A stretch of DNA of 64,000 nucleotides from Terrilactibacillus sp. S3-3. GTDB lineage: Bacteria; Bacillota; Bacilli; Bacillales; Sporolactobacillaceae. Shown in pieces: positions 1 through 9,491 of the stretch (positions are counted from its first letter, which is position 1; the number at the start of each line of letters is the position of its first letter). Under the pieces are notes generated by a model. That model ran no database searches and was not told where the DNA came from. It saw nothing but the letters and a program-made list of their open reading frames with translations. The DNA lies in assembly GCA_030437565.1 (NCBI GenBank), contig CP129291.1:3286001-3350000 (forward strand), given 5' to 3'. A program made the translations under genes and the position numbers.

Positions 1-459
1 AGCGCGGGCAATCGCCACTCTTTGCCGCATCCCGCCCGACAATTCATGCGGATAGCGATGCAAAAACGGCTTCAGGCCGACAAGCGTTAAATTTTTTGTG
101 GCGATCTCCCTTCTCTCTTTTTTCTTAACTCCCCGGATTTCGAGTCCCGCTTCGACATTGGCCAATACCGTTCTCCAAGGAAAAAGAGCATATCCCTGGA
201 AAACGACGCCGATATTTTTATTCACACCGTGCAGCGGCACACCGTCGACCGTGATTTCTCCATCCGTTTGCCGGTCTAGCCCGGCCAATATATTTAGAAA
301 AGTTGACTTGCCGCAGCCGCTTGGCCCCAGTATGGTCAAAAATTCGCCTTCATTTATGCTGAGATTAAAATCATTGAGAACCGTTAATGTTTCATTTTCC
401 CCATTTTCATTTCTAACCGTATATTGCCTTTTTAAATTTGCGATTATTTTTTCCGTCAT
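1..459 (-). CDS. ABC transporter ATPase, SsuB/TauB type (partial)
   Basis: ATP-hydrolysing subunit of an importer of the nitrate/sulfonate/taurine class; it acts on the inner face of the membrane with a permease that must lie beyond the window edge. The reading frame is open from the ATG at 459 to the window edge (153 codons). Visible motifs are Walker A (GPSGCGKST), the Q-loop region (VVFQGYALFPWRT) and the ABC signature (LSGGMRQRVAIARA); the Walker B half is cut off. The substrate-binding lipoprotein gene lies directly upstream and reads into this frame without a stop. The junction is a run of seven A; with six A the upstream gene would end in an ATGA overlap with this start. The substrate cannot be told from the ATPase alone. 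Confidence 0.9.
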   Translation of the reverse strand, partial: MTEKIIANLKRQYTVRNENGENETLTVLNDFNLSINEGEFLTILGPSGCGKSTFLNILAGLDRQTDGEITVDGVPLHGVNKNIGVVFQGYALFPWRTVLANVEAGLEIRGVKKKERREIATKNLTLVGLKPFLHRYPHELSGGMRQRVAIARA

Positions 460-1521
460 TTTTTTATCCCCATAGTTGTAAGTGATGCTCTGACTTTTGG
501 CGTTTGGATTATATTCGTTGGTCGCAATATCCGCTGCTTTGACTTTTCCTTTAGGAATCTGTTTAGCCGCCACCAGTGTATCAATCCAATATTGCAGAGG
601 TTTTTTCTCAATCACCAAATCTTTCACATAGGCATAGCGCTCAACCTGGCTGACGTTCATTTTCAGCCGTTTGGCAATATACTCTCTGGATTGCTTGGGA
701 TGTGCATTCACCCAGTTGGCCGCTTTCGCAATAATGCCGACAAATTCTTTCACTTGTTTAGGGTGCGCGCGCAGGAATTTGCCGTTCACAGTATAAGGCT
801 GCATCCCGCTCAATCCGTGGTCAATATCCCAGTCACTGAACAGGCTGACCAGATTCTTATTTTTTTGAGCAATCCCTGATTGCGGCGGGTGAATGATCGC
901 CAAGTCAATTCGTTTTTTGATCGAGCGCCTGCTCCAATTGCTCATTCGGCATCGCAATCCATTTTATTTTGGAAGGATCGACGCCGTGTTCACGCAAATA
1001 CTTTTTCGTCACATATTCGGCGCAGGCACCGAATCCGTTCATGCCAATCGTTTTTCCGACTAAATCTTTTAAATGCTTAATCCCTGAGTCTTTACGGACA
1101 AAATACTTCATGTGCGGAGCCTGAGGCAATGTTTCATTACCGGCGGAGATGATTTTTTCATCGGCGCCTCCCGCTACAGCTGAAATCGTCAAAGAGGCCA
1201 TTCTTGTTCCAAAATCAATGTCGCCGGTCCCAACCAATGGGATGACCTGGTTGGCGTCAACCTTGCCAATATACTTCGGCTTGATATCGGAGTGTTTAAA
1301 ATAACCCAGATCATCTGCTAAATAGACCAGACCAGATCGAATGTCGGATTATCCGGATATTTAAAATAGACAACTTTGCCTTTGCCGGAAGAATCATTTT
1401 TATCTTTCTCCCCTGAGGTTTGGCCAGAGCAGGCGGTAAACAAGAGCGAAAATACCAGAATAATAGATAAGATCAACGGAAGCTTAAAAAAAGAATAAAA
1501 TGGCTTATTAAAAATCTTCAT
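460..1521 (-). pseudogene. ABC substrate-binding lipoprotein, SsuA/NMT1-like, frameshifted
   Basis: Extracellular solute-binding lipoprotein of the same importer as the downstream ATPase. Start ATG at 1521 follows an AAGGAA site; the N-terminus has a signal peptide ending in a lipobox (LLFTACSG). The body reads in three frames. The first break is a 5-bp tandem duplication (CTGGT CTGGT near 1325-1335); removing one copy restores DLVYLADDLGYFK. The second break is an A6 run near 915; A5 restores QKRIDLAIIHPP. Family motifs seen include GTGDIDFG, KDLVGKTIGMNGFGA and the C-terminal RLKMNVSQVERYAYV. The homopolymer break may be a read error, but the 5-bp duplication looks like a true mutation. The ligand could be a sulfonate, nitrate or a thiamine precursor. 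Confidence 0.8.
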
Positions 1522-1746
1522 GACATTCCTTGTTTTCCTTTCATTTTCATTTTGGTTAAATAAATCCATAGCAAGAGAGAAAACTTGGCAAAACCAGCCC
1601 CAACCCATCTGCATTTGCCTGTTTTAAAATATAAAAAATCGATAATTTTCGGTTAACAGCACACCCGAATCACCCTCTCAAAAAGATTGCTTGCCAGGCT
1701 AAAACATAGTAATCTTATGTAATTACTAATTGTTAGGATTAGATTA

Positions 1747-1775
1747 ATAGTATCTACGCCCCAGTTATTTGTCAA
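1747..1775 (-). promoter_or_regulatory. Sigma-A-type promoter for the binding-protein/ATPase operon
   Basis: On the minus strand TTGACA and TACTAT are separated by 17 bases, about 225 bases upstream of the lipoprotein start. The long leader between promoter and gene shows no riboswitch that I recognise. Confidence 0.6.
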
Positions 1776-1832
1776 GTTGAAAAAATGCTAGTTAACGATA
1801 ACCACAGAAAGCATAAAACAGGGTGATTAAAA

Positions 1833-2048
1833 ATGAACAGACTGAAAATACACATCGTTTTTTTTTTCGCATTTATTTTATTGTTTCCCACCCTCTCCCT
1901 GGCCCATGCTTACGTTGTCCGCTCATCGCCACCAGAGAGTGTGATTAAACCTCTTATTACAAGAGTAGCGATTCAGATTGATGAAAGTATCCGGCCGACC
2001 TTTATTGAACGGGCACACAAATTGCCTCAATTTCTATTGATCATCTAA
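1833..2048 (+). pseudogene. CopC-domain copper protein N-terminal remnant
   Basis: The 71-codon frame starts after a GGGTGA site and has a signal peptide (FAFILLFPTLSLAHA) followed by the start of a CopC domain: the mature N-terminus HAYVVRSSPPES is typical of CopC/YcnJ copper-uptake proteins, where the first His is a copper ligand. The family is normally at least 120 residues for CopC alone and over 500 for the CopC-CopD fusion, so this is a stub. The tail (RAHKLPQFLLII) leaves the family pattern, and the metN promoter follows at once. It is probably a deletion relic. Confidence 0.6.
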
Positions 2049-2068
2049 CTTGAGATTTGATTTTTGTG

Positions 2069-2097
2069 TTGACGAACCGCCGAATTCCTTGTATGCT
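2069..2097 (+). promoter_or_regulatory. Promoter of the S-box metNP transcript
   Basis: TTGACG, 17-base spacer, TATGCT, placed about 30 bases before the S-box aptamer. Confidence 0.65.
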
Positions 2098-2130
2098 AAA
2101 ATCACGTTATTTGAAAATTTCATCATTGTA

Positions 2131-2246
2131 ATTCTTATTTTGAGAGGGGGAGGGATTTGGCCCTATGAACCTTCGGCAGCAGGCTTGTCCAAGACAGATG
2201 AGCACTGTGCCAATTCCAACAAGCAGCACGCTTGAAAGATAAGAAT
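2131..2246 (+). ncRNA. S-box (SAM-I) riboswitch
   Basis: The leader carries the conserved S-box blocks in order: the P1 arm ATTCTTAT, GAGAGGGGGAGGGATTTGGC, CCTATGAACCTTCGGCAGC, GTGCCAATTCCAACAAGC, CTTGAAAG and the closing P1 arm ATAAGAAT. A terminator hairpin follows. In this family SAM binding favours the terminator, so the downstream methionine importer is made when SAM is low. Confidence 0.93.
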
Positions 2247-2259
2247 GGAGTGATTATCG

Positions 2260-2287
2260 CCTTCTTGTTTTTCAAGGAGGTTTTTTT
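2260..2287 (+). terminator. S-box regulatory terminator
   Basis: CCTTCTTG and CAAGGAGG pair around a TTTTT loop and are followed by seven T. It lies between the aptamer and metN, so it is the expression platform of the riboswitch. Confidence 0.85.
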
Positions 2288-2341
2288 GCATTTTAAAGCC
2301 AATTAAAATGATATTTTTTATCAGTAAAAGGAGGATTATCA

Positions 2342-3374
2342 TTGATAAGATTTGAAGATGTGAAAAAAGTTTATCACAGCGGAAAAAACGACATCACCGC
2401 CTTAAACGGGATTAATCTGGATATCAAAGAAGGAGATTTTTCGGTGTGATCGGACTGAGCGGAGCGGGGAAAAGTTCGCTCATCCGCTGCGTCAACTTGC
2501 TGGAGAGGCCTTCCAGCGGCCGGGTCTTTATTAGCGATCAAGAATTGACCGCACTATCCGCAAAAGACGTGCGCAAAGTCAGGCACGAAATCGGCATGGT
2601 GTTCCAGCATTTCAACTTGCTCAACTCCAAGACAGTATTTAAAAATATCGCGATGCCGCTCATTTTGGCCAAGGTGCCGAAAAAGCAGATTCGCGAACGT
2701 GTGCTGGAGCTTTTGGACTTCGTCGGGCTGAAAGATCAGGCGGACAAATACCCCGACCAATTGTCCGGGGGACAAAAACAGCGGATCGGCATCGCCAGAG
2801 CGCTGGCGACCAATCCTAAAATCTTGCTTTGTGACGAAGCCACATCGGCTCTGGACCCGCAAACAACGGCTTCTATTTTGGAACTATTGAAAAAGGTCAA
2901 CAAAGCCTACGGCATCACGATCTTGCTGATCACCCACGAAAAATGGAAGTCATTCGCGACATCTGCGATCGTGTCGCCGTACTCGAACACGGAAAAATTG
3001 TCGAAGTCGGAACCGTATTTGAGGTCTTCTCCAACCCGGCAACGCCGACGGCAAGAAATTTTGTCAGCACGGTCATGCATGATGAGGTGCCGGAATCGAT
3101 ATTAAAGTCCATCGCCGGCCAGAACGGCGAGCGGCATATTTATCGAATTGTGTTTGTCGGCGATGCGGCCAGTGATCCGCTGATCTCGCATATCAGTAAA
3201 AAATTCAATGTGGATACCAACATTCTGTATGGCCAGATTACCGAACTACAAGGCATTCCTTTTGGTAATCTGATTGTTGAATTTCGCGGCAAGGCCAGCC
3301 AAATTCAACAAGCCGTGAATTACATCAATGAATCCAATATCCATGTCAAGGAGGTTTTCTCACATGCAAGTTAG
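2342..3374 (+). CDS. metN: Methionine importer ATPase MetN (two frameshifts)
   Basis: ATPase of the methionine ABC importer. The start is TTG 2342 ([14 protein letters not shown]), about 10 bases after AAAGGAGG. The domain order is complete: Walker [11 protein letters not shown]-loop FQHFN, signature [15 protein letters not shown], Walker [14 protein letters not shown]-loop THE, and a C-terminal NIL domain (about residues 250-340) ending FSHAS. Frame breaks: T5 near 2441 should be T6 ([12 protein letters not shown]), and A5 near 2940 should be A3 ([13 protein letters not shown]). Both are in homopolymers, so the gene is probably intact in the cell. It overlaps metP by 11 bases and is controlled by the S-box in front. 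Confidence 0.92.
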
Positions 3375-4016
3375 TTCTCAGGACATCATTGATGCCCTCA
3401 TCCAAACACTTGAAATGGTCGGCTTTTCACTGCTTTTTCCGCAGCTATCGGGCTGCCGCTCGGCGTCCTGCTGGTTGTCACCCGAAAAGGCCAGCTGCTG
3501 GAAAACGCGCCGATCTTTAACATTCTTAACGCAATCATCAATATTTTCCGATCCATTCCGTTCATCATTCTCATGGTGGCGATTATTCCTTTAACACGGT
3601 TGATCGTGGGAACATCGATCGGCACGGCGGCCGCGATTGTGCCGCTTGTCTTTTTCTGTGGACCCTATATCGCCCGTTTGATTGAAAACTCGCTGCTCGA
3701 AGTCGAGCCCGGCGTGATTGAAGCGGCCAAAGCGATGGGGGCAAACCCGTGGCAGATCATTTTTCGCTTTCTTGTCCCCGAGGCGCTCGGCTCGATTATT
3801 TTAAGCTTCACTATTGCGACAATCGGCCTCGTCGGCGCCTCGGCGATGGCCGGAGCGGTTGGCGGCGGCGGTATCGGCGACCTGGCGATCACTTACGGCT
3901 ATCAGCGCTTCGATACGGCGGTGATGGTCCTCACTGTCGTCGTCATCCTCATCGTCTTTGTGCAGGGCCTGCAAACCATCGGCAATGTGATGTCCAAGCG
4001 CATCCGACGGCGGTAA
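3364..4016 (+). CDS. metP: Methionine importer permease MetP/MetI (one frameshift)
   Basis: Membrane subunit of the methionine importer, about 217 residues, the usual size. The start at 3364 lies within the end of metN, behind AAGGAGG. The BPD_transp_1 coupling motif (EAAKAMGANPWQIIFRFLVPEAL) is clear near residues 120-142, with five or six membrane segments. A T5 run near 3437 should be T6 to read GFSLLFSAAIGLPLG. No metQ lipoprotein gene follows: a terminator comes next, so the binding protein must be encoded elsewhere, or another lipoprotein serves this pair. Confidence 0.92.
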
Positions 4017-4034
4017 CGCCAGGCGCACTAAAAA

Positions 4035-4080
4035 GAGAAGCACTTGGGCCTGCTATAACAGCCGTCCCAGTGCTTCTTTG
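4035..4080 (+). terminator. Terminator after metNP
   Basis: AGAAGCACTTGGG pairs with CCCAGTGCTTCTTT around a 17-base loop. It closes the metNP transcript. Confidence 0.8.
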
Positions 4081-4220
4081 TGCTTAAATGCCAAAACTTT
4101 AATAGCACAATTTTCGTTTGAGCCTTATCATACATGCGGTCTTAAAATAAAGGGGATTCAAAATGAAAAATCGAAAATATAATGAAGATAAGTGTCAAAA
4201 GAAAAGAAGGGATCATCATT

Positions 4221-4457
4221 ATGGAAGTATATGGAACCTCTTCTTGGGATCGCTTTTGGCAAATTACAGGTCCTACTCTTCTTGTCCTTATAGCAATAAA
4301 CATCCTTCTATTCATTTTTTGGATTGTTAAACGTCATTGGGCTTTGGGAATGATGTCATCACTCATAACCTTCTGCGTTTCTTGGATCTATATGTGGTCT
4401 ATTGGTTTTTTCATGATGTTTATTGCGGTTATCCAATTTGCAATATATCCCTTATAG
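4221..4457 (+). CDS. Small membrane protein, unknown
   Basis: A 78-residue protein (MEVYGTSSWDRFWQI...). Three hydrophobic segments fill nearly all of it (about residues 14-33, 38-56 and 58-77). An earlier in-frame ATG at 4182 would add 13 charged residues, but the AAGGGA site just upstream of 4221 favours the shorter form. I do not recognise the family. It stands alone between the metNP terminator and the immunity-like array. Confidence 0.5.
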   Translation: MEVYGTSSWDRFWQITGPTLLVLIAINILLFIFWIVKRHWALGMMSSLITFCVSWIYMWSIGFFMMFIAVIQFAIYPL

Positions 4458-5237
4458 TTTATTTTAGAGAACGTTTTAAAAAGAAAGGTGTGAACGAAAT
4501 ACATTCAAAAGAGAGACTGCCTCAAAAAGTGGCTAACTTGTGCTTCATGTTCAGGTAAAATATAATATAAATTTCCTATTCTGTTTATGTTTAATGCCGC
4601 TGTTCAAACCATGCCGAAATTTTTTCGAAAAAAAAACCATATTATAACTTCGGTTTTTGCGGCGGGTGCAACCGCATTAAGAGGACTGCGGGCAGCCCCA
4701 CCACCGTATAATTAATCAATATTTATTTTATAATAGCCGAGCAAGCCTTTTTTGACTTTCTCTATAGTCGAAAATCGTTTATCTTTGCTAATAAACGAAA
4801 TTCCTTCTTCGAATAAAAAAATGGTGTGCTTGTAATCGGGTATCAGCCTCGCAATATCATCCCCGGTAAAAAAGTTCGGCATCGCGCCCATTCTCTCGAT
4901 GAAGATGTATCCCTTAAATCCATTATTAATTTCAAATATCGCGCTTTCAAAGCCCTTAACAGATCATCAAGCGATCTTAAATAAACCGCGTACCTCTCTA
5001 CCCTATTGATTTTTCTCACTCTGTATAAGAGATTGTTTTCAGTCAGTTCACCCTCTGTCTTTTCTTTAAAGCCAGACAGGCCCACAAAAGCAAGAATATC
5101 CGGCGTTGGAAAAAGTTTCATCCATACCTTCATAAACGCGATAAAACCTTCATCTAAGTGAATGCCCATTTCGTATGAAAAGAAATCATTTGGCAAAGCA
5201 TCTTTAAATAAATTACCGGCCATTAAGTCTATTTCTT

Positions 5238-6748
5238 AACTTTCGCAGTCTAAAAATCGAGTCGAAAGCTGAGTGTTACACGCTCCATTGTTTGTGACTT
5301 AGGGAGCTTGACTCAATAGAAAGACACCTTACTTTTTGGTATAGTGAATCTGTCGCAATACACTACCAAATAGAAAAGGTGTCCTCTACATGATAGCGAA
5401 TTACACACAAAAGAATCAACTCCCTGAAGAAATAAAAGCAAATTGATGAACTGCAAGTCTTGAAACATCTTCGTCAGGCAGGCATCGTTAAGTCTTTTGG
5501 CTTTTCCTGCGGCTATCTCTTCCAACTCGTCTTTCGTCTGATCTTTACCCAGAAAAACTGGTTTCGCTTGCTGGAAAGCCACAAGGCCGCAGATTTACCG
5601 GGCAAAGATACGGTCTACCGCTTTTTAAATTACCCGAAGTTTGCCTGGCGTCGATTTCTGCTGGCACTCAGTGTTTTCACAATCACAAAAGTCAGCCGCT
5701 TAACGCGTGCTAATCATACCAAAGTGCTGATCGTCGATGATTCGTCTTTTTATCGTGATCGCAGTAAAAAGGTCGAGCTCCTGGCTCATTGCTTTGATCA
5801 CGCGAAGAAAAGGCACTATAAGGGATTCCGTATGTTAACCTTGGGCTGGTCCGATGGGACAACCTTCATGCCCGTTGACTTTTCGTTGCTGAGCTCCAGC
5901 AAAGAGAAGACCCGAATTAACGGCATCGATTCAACGATTGATAAACGTTGTTCAGGCTATAAAAGACGGGTGGAAGCCCTGCAAACGGCACCGGAACAAA
6001 TTCCAAATATGGTCAAACGTGCTCTGGACAGCGGAATTGAAGCGTCCTACGTCTTGATGGACAGCTGGTTTACCCAGCAGCCGCTGATTCGATCGCTGGC
6101 CGATCAAGGCATCCACGTCATTGGCATGGTGAAGCCGACCAACCAACGCTACCGAGTCGGTTCGCAATGGGTAGGATTAAAAACACTATATCGATTCGCA
6201 AAACCGGTGATCGGCTACAAAGGCGTTTTACGTTCGATTCGTACCCAAATGGCGAACGAAGTCCCGGTCAAGGTTGTATTCATCCAAAACCGTAATAAAC
6301 AAAGCGAGTGGCTGGCCATTTTAAGCACTGACTGCACCCTGACGGAACAGGAAATCATCCGGACATACGGCATGAGATGGGATATTGAACTCTTTTTCAA
6401 AGCAACCAAGTCTCTTCTCAAACTTCAAAAGGAATTTCAAGGCCGATCCTATGATCTCCTGATTAGTCATACGACGATTGTCTTTTCTCGTTTCATCCTT
6501 TTGTCCTGGCAGAATTGCTGCAGTACGGACGTTCGAACGTTAGGCGGCATGTTTTATGAACTTTGCGACGAAATGAACGAGCTAGATTGGGCAGTTGCTT
6601 TAACGCAACTGCTGGTCATTCTACAGGATGCTTTAACAAAAACAAAGAAGGCAATCAAAAAATTAGTGACTCGTCAACTCCAACAATGGATGGACCGTTT
6701 GCCTCATTACATCAAGACTTATCTACCTAATTTGAGCTGCGAAAGTTG
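5238..6748 (+). mobile_element. IS4/IS231-type insertion sequence
   Basis: Terminal inverted repeats begin AACTTTCGCAG on the left and end CTGCGAAAGTTG on the right. Flanking 12-bp direct repeats AGTCTATTTCTT (5226-5237 and 6749-6760) are the target duplication; 10-12 bp is usual for IS231-type members. One transposase gene fills the element. Clean ends and an identical duplication point to a recent insertion. Confidence 0.88.
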
Positions 6749-6749
6749 A
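5390..6749 (+). CDS. IS4-family DDE transposase (one N-terminal frameshift)
   Basis: Cuts and joins the element ends. The start at 5390 (MIANYTQKNQLPEE) follows AAAAGGTG. An A-run slip near 5430 separates it from the long frame (KQIDELQVLKHLRQAG onward), giving about 450 residues. Catalytic features are seen: LIVDDSSFYRD (first Asp), YVLMDSWFT (second Asp) and the Y(2)R(3)E(6)K signature in TYGMRWDIELFFKATKSLL. The TGA stop uses the first base of the target duplication. Apart from the N-terminal slip, nothing argues against activity. Confidence 0.9.
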
Positions 6750-6787
6750 GTCTATTTCTTTCATTCACTTGTCATCCCTCTCCCGGT

Positions 6788-7210
6788 TTATTCCTTTTGT
6801 AGCGGAAAAGCTAAAAAGAAATCACTGATGTTCTCAATTGTATAAGGTAAAGTCTCCGTATCTAAAACAATTCGGCTTTTCAAGGCATCATCCACTTGAA
6901 TCGTTTCATATTGAATGTCCAATAGAATGCCGTTGCCTTCACGCGCTCCCGAATCTCATCGACAGCTCTTTGGCCTCACTCTCGAAAATAAATCCCTGAC
7001 CGGTTTTATAAAGTGTCTTTAAATCTTCATGAAATTTACCCAGCATCCTGCTTGTGAAAAAAAAGTATTGGTTTTCGCCATGAACCCTGTGCATTTAATC
7101 GTCATGAATGCTTCAAACTCAAAACCCAAATCATAGCCCGGCGACTCCGTATAGTCCGCAAGTTCTAAACTTAGTCTCCAGTCCCCTTGATTGATGCTAA
7201 TTATTTCCAT
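6788..7210 (-). CDS. WapI/DUF6228-like immunity protein (frameshifted)
   Basis: The protein starts MEIISINQGDWRLSLELADY at 7210 and, through two slips (a T8 run near 7065 and one near 6955), reads on to ...YTIENISDFFLAFPLQKE. Its length of about 140 residues and pattern (acidic N-terminal strand region, FEFEAFMTIKCTGFMA, then LGKFHEDLKTLYK) recall small immunity proteins annotated as WapI-like. That comparison is from memory and not certain. It ends about 25 bases before the start of the IS-interrupted gene, as in one transcript of the array. Confidence 0.5.
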
Positions 7211-7287
7211 GACGATCTCTCCCTTACTTTGCTGTGTCAGCTTTTTCAGAACCTTGCGTGCGAATGGATGGCAGTATTACAGTTTTA

Positions 7288-7499
7288 CTAAGCTTTTACT
7301 CGCTTGATTAATAAGAGAAGGCCTCTTGTTTCGTTCGCCTGGCCACCTCTCCTTTTGACCGCTACTCTGTTTATTTCACTTTTAGAGGCGTTTTCTCTTA
7401 TTCCCTGTTCCTGACTTTATTAAGAATATAACCTTCACTTCGCTTAATTGACATATCGTCGTCAATCATTCGGCCTAATAATTCATCCTCTCCGCCCAT
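7288..7499 (-). pseudogene. Remnant of a small basic protein
   Basis: Reads MGGEDELLGRMIDDDMSIKR ... NKVRNRE, a stop, then with a slip NASKSEINRVAVKRRGG ... LLLLIKRVKA. The basic composition, about 70 residues in all, and its place in the array would suit a broken toxin C-terminus or immunity protein. I do not recognise it. The rest of 7211-7571 shows nothing else. Confidence 0.25.
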
Positions 7500-7571
7500 T
7501 CACAATCCGCTTCACAAGAGTTATAATATTTTGCAAACAAAGCCTTTTACGAAAATCAGCGAGGTAAAAAA

Positions 7572-7994
7572 TTGGCTGCCAAAAAAAAGCTTTCCATTGT
7601 ACTTTTTTTATTGTTTGTTATAGTATTAATGGGCTGTACAAATAAATCAGAGCATCCGCCTCATTCGGATGTTTCAGAAATCCCGGCCAAGATACCCATT
7701 ACTATAAAAATATTGGATGATCAAAGGATGAATCATCGTTATTTGATTAACGTACAAAACAATGGCTTCACTTCAAAAAATACGGCTTCCTTTCCAGAGA
7801 TCAAATACTTCAATACGGCAAAAAAGAGTTTCCAGTTAAATTTATATAAAGGCGTAAAATACAGAATTTCAATTGTCCCTTTGAAAAAAAAAGAAAAATC
7901 CATAACCCATATAAAAAGTTTTCAGGACGGTACAAGACTTTCTAAAGATTTAATTGTATCAAAGCCGACTATTTTAACTTATCGTTTCAAATAG
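7572..7994 (+). CDS. Predicted lipoprotein, unknown
   Basis: The 140-residue frame starts with TTG at 7572, about 6 bases after GCGAGGT. The N-terminus is a lipoprotein signal (AAKKKLSIVLFLLFVIVLMGC) with the lipobox Cys near residue 22. The mature part is rich in Lys and Ser and could form a beta-sandwich (KIPITIKILDDQRMNHRYLI). The gene is intact and is the only plus-strand gene in the array, so it may be unrelated to wapA. No family is recognised. Confidence 0.65.
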   Translation: MAAKKKLSIVLFLLFVIVLMGCTNKSEHPPHSDVSEIPAKIPITIKILDDQRMNHRYLINVQNNGFTSKNTASFPEIKYFNTAKKSFQLNLYKGVKYRISIVPLKKKEKSITHIKSFQDGTRLSKDLIVSKPTILTYRFK

Positions 7995-8060
7995 TTTCTA
8001 AATACTTAAAATTATTACCCGGGTTTAAAAAATATAGCTGCTAAATAAACTATTGAAACA

Positions 8061-8516
8061 TCACCATTCGTCAACAATGGCTTTGATAATACTCTTATCC
8101 TTTGTCGTGATTCTAATTGAGGCATTGTCGCCAATTTCGACTTGTACAGGCACAATATCCAGGATATCTCTCTTAAGACTGGCCTTCCTCAGTATTTTGT
8201 CTCTGAACAGCTCAGAGATTGAATCCGCATCCTTGATAAAAAACAGCTCGTCAACATCAGTATAATGATCCTTATAATAGTTTGCATCCCATACCATAAT
8301 ATTCAGCCTTCTCTCACCGAATCTGTATTTGCCGGCTATTGGAATGCTTAATAAAGTTTCCTCATTTTCTTTCTTGGCCACCCGGTAATGGAAAAGAGAG
8401 TAGTGGCGTGCCAAGAAGTTATTTAAGAGAGAAGTTATTTGCTCGTTAATCGTCCTGTATTCCCTTTTTTGATCATCATAGGCATCGAGCGTTGAAACTT
8501 CATAGGAATAATACAT
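8061..8516 (-). CDS. Hypothetical protein of the wapA-downstream array
   Basis: Start ATG 8516 (MYYSYEVSTLDAYDDQKREY) is chosen because GTGAGG lies eight bases upstream; a second ATG at 8522 is possible. The product has about 151 residues, with no signal or membrane segment, and is rich in Asp, Glu and Lys with a C-terminal strand-rich part (VQVEIGDNASIRITTKDKSI). Size, charge and position suit an immunity protein, but no family is recognised. The frame is unbroken. Confidence 0.5.
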   Translation of the reverse strand: MYYSYEVSTLDAYDDQKREYRTINEQITSLLNNFLARHYSLFHYRVAKKENEETLLSIPIAGKYRFGERRLNIMVWDANYYKDHYTDVDELFFIKDADSISELFRDKILRKASLKRDILDIVPVQVEIGDNASIRITTKDKSIIKAIVDEW

Positions 8517-8667
8517 CAGCATCGCCTCACTGCGGCAACATTCACCGGGAAAAAAAAAAACAGTATATTCAAAAACATTAGCCCGAGCAATCCCTAGGCG
8601 GCATCTGATCAGCCATTTACATAAAATTGTTCCCAATTTGGTCGATCAATGTCTCCCATTCCAATCC

Positions 8668-8862
8668 TCATTTATTCGGCTGATCGTCATCATTCAATCC
8701 TTTTTCTAGGAATTCATCGAGCACGGCATCGCGGCATTCGTTTCCCAACTCTTCATCTAAACAGGTCTTCTTTGGATTGCTAAGAATCCAAAGAAGATCG
8801 GACCTGTGTGACTCTAAACACTGTTTTAGCAATATCAGCCTCTCATTTGTCAATTTTATCAT
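8668..8862 (-). CDS. Small acidic protein, unknown
   Basis: 64 residues, MIKLTNERLILLKQCLESHR then LDEELGNECRDAVLDEFLEK: two amphipathic helices with an acidic C-terminus. An AAAGGG site precedes the start. Similar short proteins occur beside toxin-immunity genes in Bacilli, which is a general recollection only. It is intact. Confidence 0.5.
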   Translation of the reverse strand: MIKLTNERLILLKQCLESHRSDLLWILSNPKKTCLDEELGNECRDAVLDEFLEKGLNDDDQPNK

Positions 8863-9037
8863 CCATTTTCCCTTTCTGTACGGCAGTGATCACTTTACTG
8901 AACACTTGCTGTTTTTAGTTTCCTATCCTTAAGGTGCGACTTCTGGCGATTAATAAAAAAGAACGAACCAAACGATCAATTTACTGGTCCTCTAATAATA
9001 AATTGCCACAACACATAAACGACGACTATTAGGAATT

Positions 9038-9491
9038 TCAGTGTGCAGTATTGTCATTATAAAATGGATAGTGATAGACGGACTTTTGAAATGTCATTTG
9101 CTTTTCCGCTTTTTTACCAGACAGATAATATTGGAACTTCAGCATAGCTTTACCCTCTGGTTTGCTAGAAAAGTCAAGAAAGGAAAAATAGGCACCTTGT
9201 GTACTATTTTGAGTAGATGAGGTTATCATTTTGTTATTTTCATAATATTTGAACGAAAGATTTTTGATGTGCTTTAGCTTAGTATGAGATCCTCGCCAAA
9301 AGGCATAGCCAGAATATGATTTCTGAGACTTGCTGTAATGTATTTCTGCAACCCAATCTCCATTTTTTTTTTTTTTTTCCGATCCAGTTTAATTCATTGT
9401 TTGAATGCGAATTTTGCACTCTGTAAGCAACGAGAAATGACAAAATTATTACAGCAATTACGCTTAAAAAAATAGAGATTTTTCTCCTCAT
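9038..9491 (-). CDS. Membrane-anchored hypothetical protein (frameshifted)
   Basis: Start ATG 9491 (MRRKISIFLSVIAVIILSFL) overlaps the stop of the previous gene by four bases (ATGA), so the two are probably translated together. There is one N-terminal membrane segment, then an exported domain reading ELNWIGKKKNGDWVAEIHYS ... YAFWRGS once an A/T-run slip near 9370 is corrected, ending PFYNDNTAH. The pattern of a short anchor and a GDW-containing domain resembles DUF4944-type Bacillus proteins, without certainty. Total about 150 residues. Confidence 0.5.

Larger units (their letters stand above)
4712..6764 (-). pseudogene. Immunity-like gene interrupted by an IS4-type element
   Basis: Paralogue of the C-terminal half of the protein encoded at 11634-12451: both read KEIDLM, then SYxxGIxLDxGFIxFM, then GLSxFKEKTEGEL/F and a shared tail. 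The start ATG at 6764 gives MKEIDLMAGN once the insertion (5238-6748) and one copy of its 12-bp target duplication are removed, so the gene was cut after about five codons. A further one-base slip near 4955 is needed to continue into IFEINNGFKGYIF and the end at 4712. The function is unknown; its place in the array behind wapA suggests an orphan immunity protein. Confidence 0.65.

Noticed and set aside
1522-1745. Riboswitch in the leader of the SsuA-like operon
   Set aside because: I compared it from memory with TPP, S-box and guanidine leaders and found no ordered set of conserved blocks.
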